Part shown: piece by piece, positions 7,901-13,878 of the stretch
Layout: the number at the start of each line of letters is the position of its first letter
Numbering within the stretch: position 1 is the first letter of the stretch
DNA from: a virus
Strand: one strand, 5' to 3'
IMG/VR virus record: IMGVR_UViG_3300010883_000399
Coordinates: 1 to 25,633 of that record
DNA length: 25,633 bases
Notes under the pieces: model-generated
What the model was told of the DNA's origin: nothing
Databases searched by the model: none
Seen by the model: only the letters and a program-made list of their open reading frames with translations
Translations under genes and position numbers: made by a program

Positions 7901-9504
7901 GGCGCATGATGTCACGACATGAAATTGCTCATTATGACGACCTTGAAGGTATGGCAAAGCATCAAGTAACTAACCCTCATGAAGTCGAGGAATGGTTCGC
8001 GCGCAATAGTAATCCCAAAGCAGTAAACTCAAGAAGAAATAAATGGAAGAAAGACATCAGAGGTAGGATGAACCTGACTATCGAAGAACGATTGAAGGGT
8101 GATGGTTATTATCTTGAATCGGGTGAGGAAGAAGACGAAAAGGGTATTTACGCGGCTCGTCAAGAACCTATACCAACGCAAGATGATAAATCTGATATAA
8201 TGGGCGCGTTCATGAGACGAGGAGGAAAGGCTCGAAAGGTTCATGAGAAGACTATCAAGAGAGCAACTCAATTCACAAAGCGTATTGAAAAAATGAAACA
8301 AGAGAATATTATTCCTATTGTTAAAAATAAAAAAATCATACCACCCAACACAGAATTATTGAAACTTGTTAATGAATTAGGTATTACTAATGTTTCAGAT
8401 GGTGGTGAAGAAGCCGAAGGTAATGAGTTGCATCCATCATTAATTGATTTCAAAGACGACGCGTTTGAATGGTTACGCCCAAGACCGCCTAATCCTGAAG
8501 ACCCTGATGGGTATAGAGAAGCCTCAAAGAATGAAGTGCCAATGCATCTCAAATTAGAAAGTGAAATTGAGCATCATTTAGAGAAAGAGTTTGAACAATA
8601 TCTTCAGGCTAAAGCATTGAAGCATTTTATCAATGAAGTGAATCCAGACGCGGGACCAAATGCATATTCTTATCCGATGGAAGATGATTCAATGCAGTTC
8701 TTAACTGAAGACATGGTTAAACAAATGAATCAACCTGCTGAACTCGGTGGTAATCCTAAAGAGATAAGTAAGATTAATAATAGCGTAAAAGAACTAATTA
8801 AAAAGTCTAAGCGCAATAATACTTACCATATCGGAAAGGAGAGTTTAACGCGTTCCGATTATATGAATGAGAGGAAGGATGATGTTATTGAGCATCCTGA
8901 TGGACCACAATCAGTTGAATGGGGAGATTTCGCGGACAACCCTTGGGATGGTATTAACAAAATAGTTGATAGATACTATGAAAATTATGATAAGCATCCG
9001 GGTATTGAACGCGATAATCAATTAATTGACTTCGCGCATAAGATGTATTGGGCGGATAAAGCACCTAACATGTCAATAGATGCCTTGTGTGCGCGTCATG
9101 GTGTTGAAAATGAGAAAGATTGGAAAGAGAAATTACAAGACCCTGATTTCGCAAAAGAAGCGGATTTAGTGATTAACTTGAATCAATTGCAACACCCTTC
9201 GTGGAAAATGAGTCCACCAGTCTTGAGCAAGCATATAGATACCTTGTCTCATATTCAAGGGTTGAAAGATAGCACTTGGCAACCCAAACCGTTGCAGCCG
9301 TGGGGACCGGGACCGCCACCGCAAGAGAAGAAAACCTTCCCCGGTGATGGCACTTCCACCCCATACCCCGTCAACACCAAACCACCAATGTTAGAGTTGC
9401 AAGGGATAAAACCCCAAATTACACAGCAGCAGCAGCAAATGATTGATAATCCACCTGCACCTCTTGTCTCGCAACAAGAGCAACAAGAGCAAAACAATTC
9501 TTGA
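1861..9504 (+). CDS. Giant 2,547-aa hydrophilic protein with DnaJ-like zinc motifs
   Basis: This protein fills 30% of the window and I do not recognise it as a whole. It is highly charged, mostly helical or disordered, with no signal peptide or membrane segment. Coiled-coil-like stretches lie around residues 360-430 and 870-940. Residues about 1605-1710 carry C1608-G-Y-C-R-G-H-G, C1681-P-D-C and C1701-N-H-C-L-G-R-G, which resemble the CxxCxGxG repeats of the DnaJ zinc domain; another, C-D-G-C-V-G, starts at residue 985. There is no J-domain HPD. D-E-L-Q-D-D occurs near residue 1853. The last about 80 residues are Pro/Gln-rich. The start is uncertain: residues 1-41 differ in character from the charged body, no ribosome site precedes 1861, and ATG at 1984 is an alternative. 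It could be an internal or ejected virion protein, scaffold or host-takeover factor; no function is assigned. Confidence 0.85.
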   Translation: MRNKEKNIPNEKKLRRVFLKYFCPGIASTAIFKGVHYFGYVMLLSKMLDEFREMGLIMKAKEQEGEDSEKRKRIDKNDKKSGRELTRLLGAEYSRRIYSERMSPADALEDMVMLLNDQFQEITNHTDKPDYKGITFDEYPIITPAQSEWLIDKYNETKDRMIGPDGKSEFGWTEEDLVDTVDSNSHAYWLGLLPSSITPRPATSVNQLMYQNHPLGSTWHNILEDSMKRGDFKLDTEALSQHRENIWDAKLAERRGLDEASSAFPPQLERNIPDKGSESKPFSQEEMEAQSEAAKSGYEHLYSKVNMEPGNKGLPDDEVASSSLKPIGKYSDLSNNLSQRMTEKAEKHQSDKYDEEHMFAATDARNEMVTRHTQTLKKLESKYNRGKKGPTTRRAELKEEIENFKLEAAGENKQFEDQQKGLRDRLRWESLNEQFHSMRDGLNHHAISALGTKNIGMKGGKKGRAPHIVTPTLKQIATLLNLHCDSVNAPDVMSEPLLSFIDETPRDAQSTSYLRQLTNDAMDRQGRLHPALNNAIKANGALVSRFPDVGHLDHKNEAGSMSRQVNAADKVEYANTVESDDSSDDIDVTEASGAESSEGPASRDGEHNTDAKGLLGSDMGLAPDTSTAAGEKQTRAMVQHIRSGDETAKTPKKIARNWHLYRDEILQKVHRGEITKREAKQILTDKYYNSDDFDEAHNAFLGMGDMDEIEEPSDINHPLHGRTPEERKKYAQEIMSVVFGVRGLLERSSMRFHDKDSESSWHRDESNRPASAGDLKKLFHPPTADDFGDSRVDENEADNAEAEHRAKDFDANSELAHKVNNLGLDWNEVTKQTLKMIEKHARRKQAGSQEPLALSAAFRETMAEITLSATNRVATRELDEDKLHALTQQMKALEQEAREDKQTRLITGETTDEMKQRREQLKELKVELNQQRRIGGKPMMWFANQVVNAIQEQALEKEKDDNWLNKTREQTHNMVKGDMEKKKDCDGCVGSKNHFMNEDKQSSYNNVHEYIKSKRGRSPYTHMRVPVPDIRFLPKDSDTKVSLRTVANAVGLGDDWDASIKHRHEETIKSMLMEKLIEKPHACAELTKKYNLGSRHENRLPVGAAALSSADLALASVMFPDDYRKHQANEQSNDIRNQQRKSITGAMNLFGELQKSGFKSRVNYKTGEALNFSSERKLMEDIWNHSGGRALSDAEIIHNDAKDVVSIAKNKFSSFFNDKKNGRIWAQYSTIRRELNDLSMDEENMSPQMLRQLQKHIEHTNWDNRHNDTEDITMDDAKVKLRGLYEGHIKRISKKLKIPNDLNDWRFGGDTILQPKGAQKGKVIDIKSSKKGNSIGNIMNQKDKDGGPEVLNGIFNTIQGYQSIADEQMKEVEKLSSNLISVDSSALGAMMKMMPSIVRYANEEPESDGVEDENNRAQDFIDYMMKRHYTENDGLPKRTVLHAGQIDANRIVNRGSKAFEPVTYEGTPVVNEVPMGDESLWQLYPGGPSMRHGGDNNLGSIFNHISGLFSRPSIDDLTDAPNIIKRLEEYGFNHEHEGDDESLTTSLQAAAAKFADLFPDAESSRAEQNEDDDGLVSETERRRRNHSDMTVNEDRRDDENKLGTSTLCGYCRGHGSVSKDRLANYYAAHNKDLRLMNATDPEMKQYISQMSRPASTPSFDHHREEHGEDAFEDHEHWSYACPDCEHNDKTVRGGKVSDGLCNHCLGRGEIDPDDKPRMRVLLNETLKHAHRFGDHADIESLLNAGEIHGSKSFVSAVKRLIKGNDPKYIKTERPTKGDEDIGETYDHLTKMFDNFDMKQMLPESMFFEAVQQGEYPNVLSPKEYKNALNAAKHRKREMGQRKSIKTEWEKPSDELQDDIDPTQDAMSKLPKQSVQKVVDGTHMKGMNHYLQHMMSQLDKYGADDEKKAKGQELVDIITQYAKRDSDAISFSLGDTSEHGEETVEHGLGSITPNAAWHQLQNLINNQFKQQISITKQDPRGMEISQLTSDDDEPAKDIFGKNHDFAHQQLIYHKGRMMSRHEIAHYDDLEGMAKHQVTNPHEVEEWFARNSNPKAVNSRRNKWKKDIRGRMNLTIEERLKGDGYYLESGEEEDEKGIYAARQEPIPTQDDKSDIMGAFMRRGGKARKVHEKTIKRATQFTKRIEKMKQENIIPIVKNKKIIPPNTELLKLVNELGITNVSDGGEEAEGNELHPSLIDFKDDAFEWLRPRPPNPEDPDGYREASKNEVPMHLKLESEIEHHLEKEFEQYLQAKALKHFINEVNPDAGPNAYSYPMEDDSMQFLTEDMVKQMNQPAELGGNPKEISKINNSVKELIKKSKRNNTYHIGKESLTRSDYMNERKDDVIEHPDGPQSVEWGDFADNPWDGINKIVDRYYENYDKHPGIERDNQLIDFAHKMYWADKAPNMSIDALCARHGVENEKDWKEKLQDPDFAKEADLVINLNQLQHPSWKMSPPVLSKHIDTLSHIQGLKDSTWQPKPLQPWGPGPPPQEKKTFPGDGTSTPYPVNTKPPMLELQGIKPQITQQQQQMIDNPPAPLVSQQEQQEQNNS

Positions 9505-9611
9505 TTTATTGGTCTTGTCTTGAGAATATACTTATTGTTATTGTTTCAATAAAGAAACGAGAAAACAAGAACAAGGTGAATCAATTACCTTTATTTGATG
9601 GATGCTTCACC
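9501..9611. promoter_or_regulatory. Hairpin-rich gap between giant gene and membrane/GTPase operon
   Basis: The 125-bp gap after the giant gene contains a long imperfect stem-loop. TTGATT (9501) can pair with AATCAA (9579), CTTGTCTTG (9514-9522) with CAAGAACAAG (9566-9575, one bulge), and GTTTC (9543-9547) with GAAAC (9554-9558) around an AATAAA loop. A competing stem, GGTGAA (9575-9580) with TTCACC (9606-9611), overlaps its 3' arm, so two alternative folds are possible just ahead of the next ribosome site. AT-rich AATATACTTATTG (9525-9537) could include a promoter element. A terminator, promoter or attenuator is inferred from structure only. Confidence 0.4.
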
Positions 9612-9629
9612 CCCATCTGAGGGAACACT

Positions 9630-10175
9630 ATGCAACCGGCGGGTAATCCACACAACACAGACGAATTACGAATACTCGGACTCATCTCTTTCGTGTCAAT
9701 TTTAGTTGGGTGCGCTATTGGTGTATTTGATGCAGAATTATGGCTCGTTGATGAGCAAGTGCGAACCAACGCGTTAACTTACACTATGGGTGCGTTCACA
9801 TTGCAAGGGATGGGATATTTCCTTTGGAAAATGCTTGCTCAAGATTCAATGGACCAAAAAGCAAGCCTCGCTAACATGCAGAAAAGCATGTCGCGTCAAA
9901 TGCAAAAGCAGCAGATGGGTTTCGCACAAAAGCAGATGGAAATTGAGATGAAAAAGCAAGAAATGGTGTTTTCGCATCAACTTACTCAACTTGAGACAGA
10001 CCCCGAAGTGGTTCAATACTTAGCATTACAGCAAGAGATGCAACAAGCGGCAGAAGAAGCCGCAGGAATCCCTTCGCATACTTCTAATGAGAATAAGCCA
10101 ATGCCTCTCGGTGCTACTAAAGCAAGGAAGTCAGATGGCACTTTTGCTGCTAAGAAGAAAGGTAAGAAGGAGTGA
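9630..10175 (+). CDS. Two-pass membrane protein with cytoplasmic coiled coil
   Basis: The 181-aa product has two hydrophobic segments (about residues 15-38 and 48-67), each long enough to cross a membrane. Residues about 70-145 form a Gln/Met/Lys-rich stretch with the periodicity of a coiled coil. The C-terminal tail is very basic and ends in a Lys-rich K-K-K-G-K-K-E. GAGGGAA about 5 nt before the ATG is a good ribosome site. It opens a compact operon with another membrane protein and a small GTPase. I do not recognise a family. A membrane anchor presenting a coiled-coil platform, perhaps for the GTPase or for assembly proteins, is inference. The basic tail could contact nucleic acid or acidic lipid head groups. 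Confidence 0.8.
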   Translation: MQPAGNPHNTDELRILGLISFVSILVGCAIGVFDAELWLVDEQVRTNALTYTMGAFTLQGMGYFLWKMLAQDSMDQKASLANMQKSMSRQMQKQQMGFAQKQMEIEMKKQEMVFSHQLTQLETDPEVVQYLALQQEMQQAAEEAAGIPSHTSNENKPMPLGATKARKSDGTFAAKKKGKKE

Positions 10176-10181
10176 CCTTCT

Positions 10182-10418
10182 ATGGGTTGGTTGTTCAAAA
10201 CACCAAGCGATGATGCAACAGAAGCAACATTACGAGCCTTACATACTCAAAACACTCTTGATAATTATTATGAACGCGGGAAGGGACTCTTATTAGCAAT
10301 TATATTTTCAATATTAACAGGATTGGTTGTTTCGTGGTTTGAATACGGAACAGATTACAGCGTTTGGGAAAACACCGTCGAATGGGCCAAAGATAAGGTT
10401 GTAGGTTGGGTTTCTTGA
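10182..10418 (+). CDS. Small single-pass membrane protein
   Basis: The 78-aa product begins M-G-W-L-F and has one strong hydrophobic segment at about residues 36-52 (L-L-L-A-I-I-F-S-I-L-T-G-L-V-V-S-W), followed by an amphipathic, Trp-rich C-terminus. AAGGAG precedes the ATG at a normal distance and overlaps the end of the upstream gene. Its stop codon lies one base before the GTPase start codon, so the two are almost certainly co-translated. No family is recognised. It may anchor or regulate the GTPase, by analogy with partner subunits of membrane GTPases, but only gene adjacency supports this. Confidence 0.75.
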   Translation: MGWLFKTPSDDATEATLRALHTQNTLDNYYERGKGLLLAIIFSILTGLVVSWFEYGTDYSVWENTVEWAKDKVVGWVS

Positions 10419-10419
10419 T

Positions 10420-11139
10420 ATGGTAGCATTAGCAGGTAGCGCACTTATGGGTGCAGTAGTTTATGGAAAAGAACTGTATAACTTCTTGAAACCGCGCAGA
10501 ATTGGTGTATATGGACCTACTTTAGTTGGTAAAACAACACTTGACCGTTTTATGCAGACACCGGGAGAAATGGAAGAGGTTGATGAGCGCACCATGCACG
10601 CTAAACGATTGTTACATGGTGGGCATGTGCTTCCGCGCGCTACAAGAAAGCGTATCAGGTGGCAAGGTGAGAAAAGAATAGTCCATTCATCAGATATTGG
10701 CGGCCAACAGCGTTTCTGGAACTTGTGGGTTGACGATATGGTTGATAGACAAGTTGAAATTGTTATTTTTATGACTGATACTCGCGCATTAGTAGGTAAT
10801 GGTTCTCAAGTCATTGATGTTGTTGGAGGATTAGAGTTTCTTGTTGACGCGTTGATAGAGAAGCGATGGAATTACCGAAGACTGAAAACAAGATTAAAAG
10901 GTAAGCGATACGCGCCTAAGCAAATATGGATTGTTGCCAATAAAGCAGATGAGTGGTGGGATGAAAAAGCAAACATATTGTGGCAATCTAATAGATTGCG
11001 TGAACATAAAGTATTCGATGTTCATAGGCCAGCCATGCGCAGACTTCAGAAAGCAGGGATTCCTTGCCGCGTCTCCATGATGGCTACGAATATAGGCTGG
11101 AATGTCGAAAAAACAATGTTAGAAATGTTAAATTGGTGA
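10420..11139 (+). CDS. Arf/SR-beta-like small GTPase with hydrophobic N-terminus
   Basis: The 239-aa product shows the G motifs of a Ras-superfamily GTPase. G1 is G32-P-T-L-V-G-K-T39 (Walker A). G3 is D92-I-G-G-Q96 followed by Q-R-F-W, the DxGGQ form typical of Arf, Sar and SR-beta proteins. G4 is N174-K-A-D177. A G5-like A-T-N-I-G-W-N-V lies close to the C-terminus, where small GTPases end. G2 is not clear in the insert between about residues 42 and 90. Residues 2-16 are hydrophobic, giving a membrane-segment-then-GTPase layout like the signal-recognition-particle receptor beta subunit. It would bind and hydrolyse GTP at the membrane. Its flanking genes encode membrane proteins and it lies in a viral structural operon. 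Capture from a host Arf-like gene is plausible. The family call is firm; the biological role is unknown. Confidence 0.82.
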   Translation: MVALAGSALMGAVVYGKELYNFLKPRRIGVYGPTLVGKTTLDRFMQTPGEMEEVDERTMHAKRLLHGGHVLPRATRKRIRWQGEKRIVHSSDIGGQQRFWNLWVDDMVDRQVEIVIFMTDTRALVGNGSQVIDVVGGLEFLVDALIEKRWNYRRLKTRLKGKRYAPKQIWIVANKADEWWDEKANILWQSNRLREHKVFDVHRPAMRRLQKAGIPCRVSMMATNIGWNVEKTMLEMLNW

Positions 11140-11144
11140 AAAAA

Positions 11145-12041
11145 ATGCTCGGAACACAGAATCAAAACGATTTATTAAGACTTGCCGCACAAACGAATAT
11201 GCCTTTGGCTCAATTACAACAGCAAGCGGCAGTTCAGGGCGCAATGCAACAGCAAGCGGGCGTTATAGAAGTGCCTCAAGTTAATTTTTACCCTTCAAGA
11301 CACTCTAATCCTGTCAAAGCGCGCCGTCAAGACATCAAACAAGCGTATAGATTACTAAAACCAACAAAAAGACCTCTCTTATCTCCGCGAAGATGGTGGT
11401 TTGGTGGTAAATATCGCTATAATACTAACACAATGCGATGTTGTATTGACGGATGTGATGCTGAGAATCTTATTCGGTTAGCAGGTAACATTTATGACCA
11501 AATAAGTGATGATGAAGACGGAAAATCGCTATGGGATTTGTATTTCCATAACCCTGTAACGAATGAACCTCAAGCCTTTATCGCAAAAGAGAATGTAACG
11601 AGTGGTCGCAACATGCGTGGCACTTACTGCCCCGAACATTTGCACCTCTTCCATATGTTAACGAAGTGGGAACGCGAAGAAGAAGTCGAACAGGAGTCAA
11701 AAGGAGGCACACTCAAAGCAAAATTGAAGAAAGGTGTATCAGTAGTGGCTATTCCCATCTCGACAATCAGAAAAAAAGACAATACCCCTCCACAACTTGC
11801 ACCCTATCAACCATTTTTCAACATGTTAGAGCGCGATAACATACCAATTATGCATTTAACGAACGCGGCTACGGGTGGTAATGATATGACAATTATAGTG
11901 TTCGATATGCGTCAATTTCAAGGCGGACAGAACAACAGATTGCTATACGAAGCCCTTGCTATGAATCAAATGCAACAACAAATGCAGAACGGAATAGAAC
12001 CCGCGCCACTTCCGCAACAATCAAATGAGGGTAGCATGTGA
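11145..12041 (+). CDS. Gln-rich protein with possible zinc site
   Basis: I choose the ATG at 11145, preceded by GGTGA at 11135-11139. The frame stays open upstream into the GTPase gene, but that extension would overlap a firmly identified protein. The 298-aa product begins with a Gln/Ala-rich segment (about residues 20-40), followed by a basic region (about 52-90). C99-C100, C104, C162-x2-H165 and H167 could coordinate zinc. A second part (about 205-275) has hydrophobic beta-like strands, including T-I-I-V-F-D-M, and the C-terminus is Met/Gln-rich. No membrane segment is present. It lies between the GTPase and a Gln-rich protein in the same operon, so it may be a soluble partner of the membrane module. 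Family unknown. Confidence 0.75.
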   Translation: MLGTQNQNDLLRLAAQTNMPLAQLQQQAAVQGAMQQQAGVIEVPQVNFYPSRHSNPVKARRQDIKQAYRLLKPTKRPLLSPRRWWFGGKYRYNTNTMRCCIDGCDAENLIRLAGNIYDQISDDEDGKSLWDLYFHNPVTNEPQAFIAKENVTSGRNMRGTYCPEHLHLFHMLTKWEREEEVEQESKGGTLKAKLKKGVSVVAIPISTIRKKDNTPPQLAPYQPFFNMLERDNIPIMHLTNAATGGNDMTIIVFDMRQFQGGQNNRLLYEALAMNQMQQQMQNGIEPAPLPQQSNEGSM

Positions 12042-12050
12042 GGTGGTATT

Positions 12051-12665
12051 ATGGGATGGTTTAGCAGTAATGAAGCCCAACCTCAGTCGGGCGCAATCAA
12101 TCTCGGTTTAGGTAATAACCAACAGCAAGTTCCTATGCAGAACGGGATGTATCAACAACAGGCCGGTATGCCGCAACAAGGCGGATGGGGTCAGCAGCAA
12201 CAGCAGAACCCGTGGGGTCAGCAGCAATATCAACCCCCACCGAGCGAAATGGAGATTATTTCCGCGCTTATTTCAACAAATCCTTCAATAGACCGTTGGT
12301 TATCAACCGATAATAATCTTCAAACCATTGTTCAGTTGCTAAGCAGTATTGTAGCGGTATCTGTCAATCAAATACTCGCTAACTGTTCCATCAAAGAAGA
12401 TGGAGACTCTATGAAGTTTGATTTTAGCGCGGTTCAAGGAATGCCAACTCCTGATAGCGTAGCGATGAATATGAGTCAGTTACAAAACTCAGCATCAAAT
12501 GTCGTTCAGCAGCAGTCTATGCAGATTCAACAAATGGTTTCTATGGCTAACCAAGGTAACATGCAAGGAATGTTAGACTCGGCTATGGCTGACCCCGGCA
12601 TGATGCAAAGCGTTGGTGGCGGTCTTGGGTCGTTAGTTCGTTCTATGGCAACAGGAGGCCGTTAA
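12051..12665 (+). CDS. Gln/Gly/Met-rich protein with short globular core
   Basis: The 204-aa product begins M-G-W-F and has a Gln/Gly/Pro-rich low-complexity N-terminal 65 residues. A compact predicted helical core follows at about residues 66-115 (E-M-E-I-I-S-A-L-I onward). The Met/Gln-rich C-terminus contains repeated Q-Q and M-Q motifs and a Gly-rich end. GAGGTGGT sits 4 bases before the ATG, one of the best ribosome sites in the window. No domain is recognised. Prion-like Gln/Met/Gly sequences are often self-associating, so a structural or assembly role is possible. It belongs to the GTPase operon. Confidence 0.75.
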   Translation: MGWFSSNEAQPQSGAINLGLGNNQQQVPMQNGMYQQQAGMPQQGGWGQQQQQNPWGQQQYQPPPSEMEIISALISTNPSIDRWLSTDNNLQTIVQLLSSIVAVSVNQILANCSIKEDGDSMKFDFSAVQGMPTPDSVAMNMSQLQNSASNVVQQQSMQIQQMVSMANQGNMQGMLDSAMADPGMMQSVGGGLGSLVRSMATGGR

Positions 12666-12666
12666 G

Positions 12667-12909
12667 ATGCAAGGAGATTGGACAGGCGGTTTGATTACCG
12701 CAATGAGTGATTTTAGCCATATGCGTAAGTCTGTAATTGTTGATATGATTATGGTTCAACTCATCAGTCTAACACTTGGCTGTTTTATGGTTATCGCGTT
12801 TAATAGTGGCTCGATGGATTCAACAACTCTGTCGTATTTACTCGTCACTTTGTTTGCCCTTTTCAGTTTCACCGGAATGGTCTATCGTAAGTTTGCTCAC
12901 GGGGATTAA
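12667..12909 (+). CDS. Small two-pass membrane protein
   Basis: The 80-aa product has two hydrophobic segments (about residues 25-43 and 53-71) joined by a short polar loop and ends with a basic Y-R-K-F-A-H-G-D. GGAGG precedes the ATG, partly inside the upstream gene's end. It is the last gene of the membrane/GTPase operon, and its 3' end overlaps by 72 bp the 3' end of the convergent zinc-ribbon gene. Size and topology would suit a holin, but short two-pass membrane proteins are too common for that call, and no lysin gene is nearby. A partner of the GTPase module is equally possible. Confidence 0.7.
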   Translation: MQGDWTGGLITAMSDFSHMRKSVIVDMIMVQLISLTLGCFMVIAFNSGSMDSTTLSYLLVTLFALFSFTGMVYRKFAHGD

Positions 12910-13155
12910 CCATTTCCCAACAGGGCATTGACTCGATGTTAAAGTGGATTTGAACTTCATAAAGCATCCACACAGGGTGCATCTTGGTGCGCTAAAGTGT
13001 TCACAAGAATGACATATGCTTAGTCTTCTATTTCTTTCTTCTTCGTCAACCTTACGATTAAGTAAGGAGTCCCTGACACCTGTTCCAAGACTAATTGCGC
13101 TCGTTATACTAATAGGAATGCCTGCGATTCGGGCTGTTTTCTTAGGAGGACGCAC
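12838..13155 (-). CDS. Antisense zinc-ribbon protein of the CPxGKW phage family
   Basis: The 105-aa minus-strand product carries R-R-L-S-I-C48-x2-C51-x7-C59-x2-C62-G-C64-F-M-K-x-K, then C77-P-V-G-K-W. I recognise this layout from small uncharacterised proteins common in tailed phages: a cysteine-rich zinc ribbon followed by a CPxGKW end. The first about 40 residues are less conserved-looking and the start (GTG at 13155) is uncertain, with no clear ribosome site. The family usually ends soon after GKW; here about 23 more residues run on and overlap the convergent membrane-protein gene. It is the only minus-strand gene between the rightward operons, filling an otherwise empty 285-bp gap. Its function in the family is unknown to me. 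Zinc binding is inferred from cysteine spacing. Confidence 0.72.
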   Translation of the reverse strand: MRPPKKTARIAGIPISITSAISLGTGVRDSLLNRKVDEEERNRRLSICHSCEHFSAPRCTLCGCFMKFKSTLTSSQCPVGKWLIPVSKLTIDHSGETEKGKQSDE

Positions 13156-13194
13156 AAAAGTAGCCTAAGCGCAAGCGTTTTCAAGTGTTTCGCT

Positions 13195-13878
13195 TTGCAC
13201 ATACATGTGTCGGAGAGAATCACCCGCGCATCTTGCGATTTTTGTCAAGATGAGGAACGCGACAACTTAGAGCAGTTAATGACTGATGGCATGATTGTTG
13301 CTAAGCAGTTGGATAAAGATAAAAATTGGCGCGAGGGAAGTGCTGATAGACATTTTCGTAACCACATGGGTGAATATCACATGGCTTCTAATAGTGAGTG
13401 TTTATTTTGCACATCTTTGAAGCGTGAATCTCTCGAATTGGCTTATTATAATGCTACAATGCCTACTGAGGCAATAGCAGAAGATATAGACATGCCTGAA
13501 TCAAGTGTTTACCATCATTTGAAATATCATTTGAAACCAATTGTGCAAAGAGGTGCTGCTAACATTATTGCTATACAAGCAGGTAATGAGATGGAATCTA
13601 TACGCGATAATTTAGGTAGGTTGAATGGGGAATTAACTCATTTTCTCGATGATGCTGACCGTAACGACCCTCAATATGTTCGCAATATTGTCGCTTTACA
13701 TAAAGAAGTTCGCGATACTGTCACTATGATGGCTAAGGTTCAAGAGCGCGCCGCAGGTAGCGTGAATGAAAATCTTAATGCTCAAACAATTAACATTCTT
13801 AAAATTGAATTAGCAAAAGAGTCCCCTGAAGTATGGAAGAGGTTAAGAACGAAGTTGATAGGTGACACAGATGAATGA
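13195..13878 (+). CDS. Terminase small subunit-like protein with tandem Zn/HTH modules
   Basis: The 227-aa product has two similar units. Each starts with CxxC (C14/C17 and C69/C72), continues with a helix, and ends in an H-rich helix (H53-x3-H57 and H107/H108-x3/4-H112). The second unit reads T-E-A-I-A-E-D-I-D-M-P-E-S-S-V-Y-H, a clear helix-turn-helix. The C-terminal half (about 115-205) is long-helical and could oligomerise. CxxC-plus-HTH proteins of this type often precede the large terminase in tailed viruses and recognise the packaging site, so a TerS role is likely but unproven, and TerL here is over 5 kb downstream. The start is weak: TTG at 13195 or GTG at 13207, neither with a ribosome site. 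It opens the long rightward operon. Another DNA-binding regulator is the main alternative. Confidence 0.55.
   Translation: MHIHVSERITRASCDFCQDEERDNLEQLMTDGMIVAKQLDKDKNWREGSADRHFRNHMGEYHMASNSECLFCTSLKRESLELAYYNATMPTEAIAEDIDMPESSVYHHLKYHLKPIVQRGAANIIAIQAGNEMESIRDNLGRLNGELTHFLDDADRNDPQYVRNIVALHKEVRDTVTMMAKVQERAAGSVNENLNAQTINILKIELAKESPEVWKRLRTKLIGDTDE

Noticed and set aside
11064-11144. 27-codon N-terminal extension of the gene starting at 11145
   Set aside because: It would overlap the C-terminal part of the GTPase and lacks a ribosome site; ATG 11145 has GGTGA upstream.
10182-12065. N-myristoylation-like M-G-W starts of two proteins
   Set aside because: Only two short matches, and such acylation is not established in bacteria or archaea.
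12667-12909. Holin
   Set aside because: Two short membrane segments alone are not diagnostic and no endolysin gene is present in the window.
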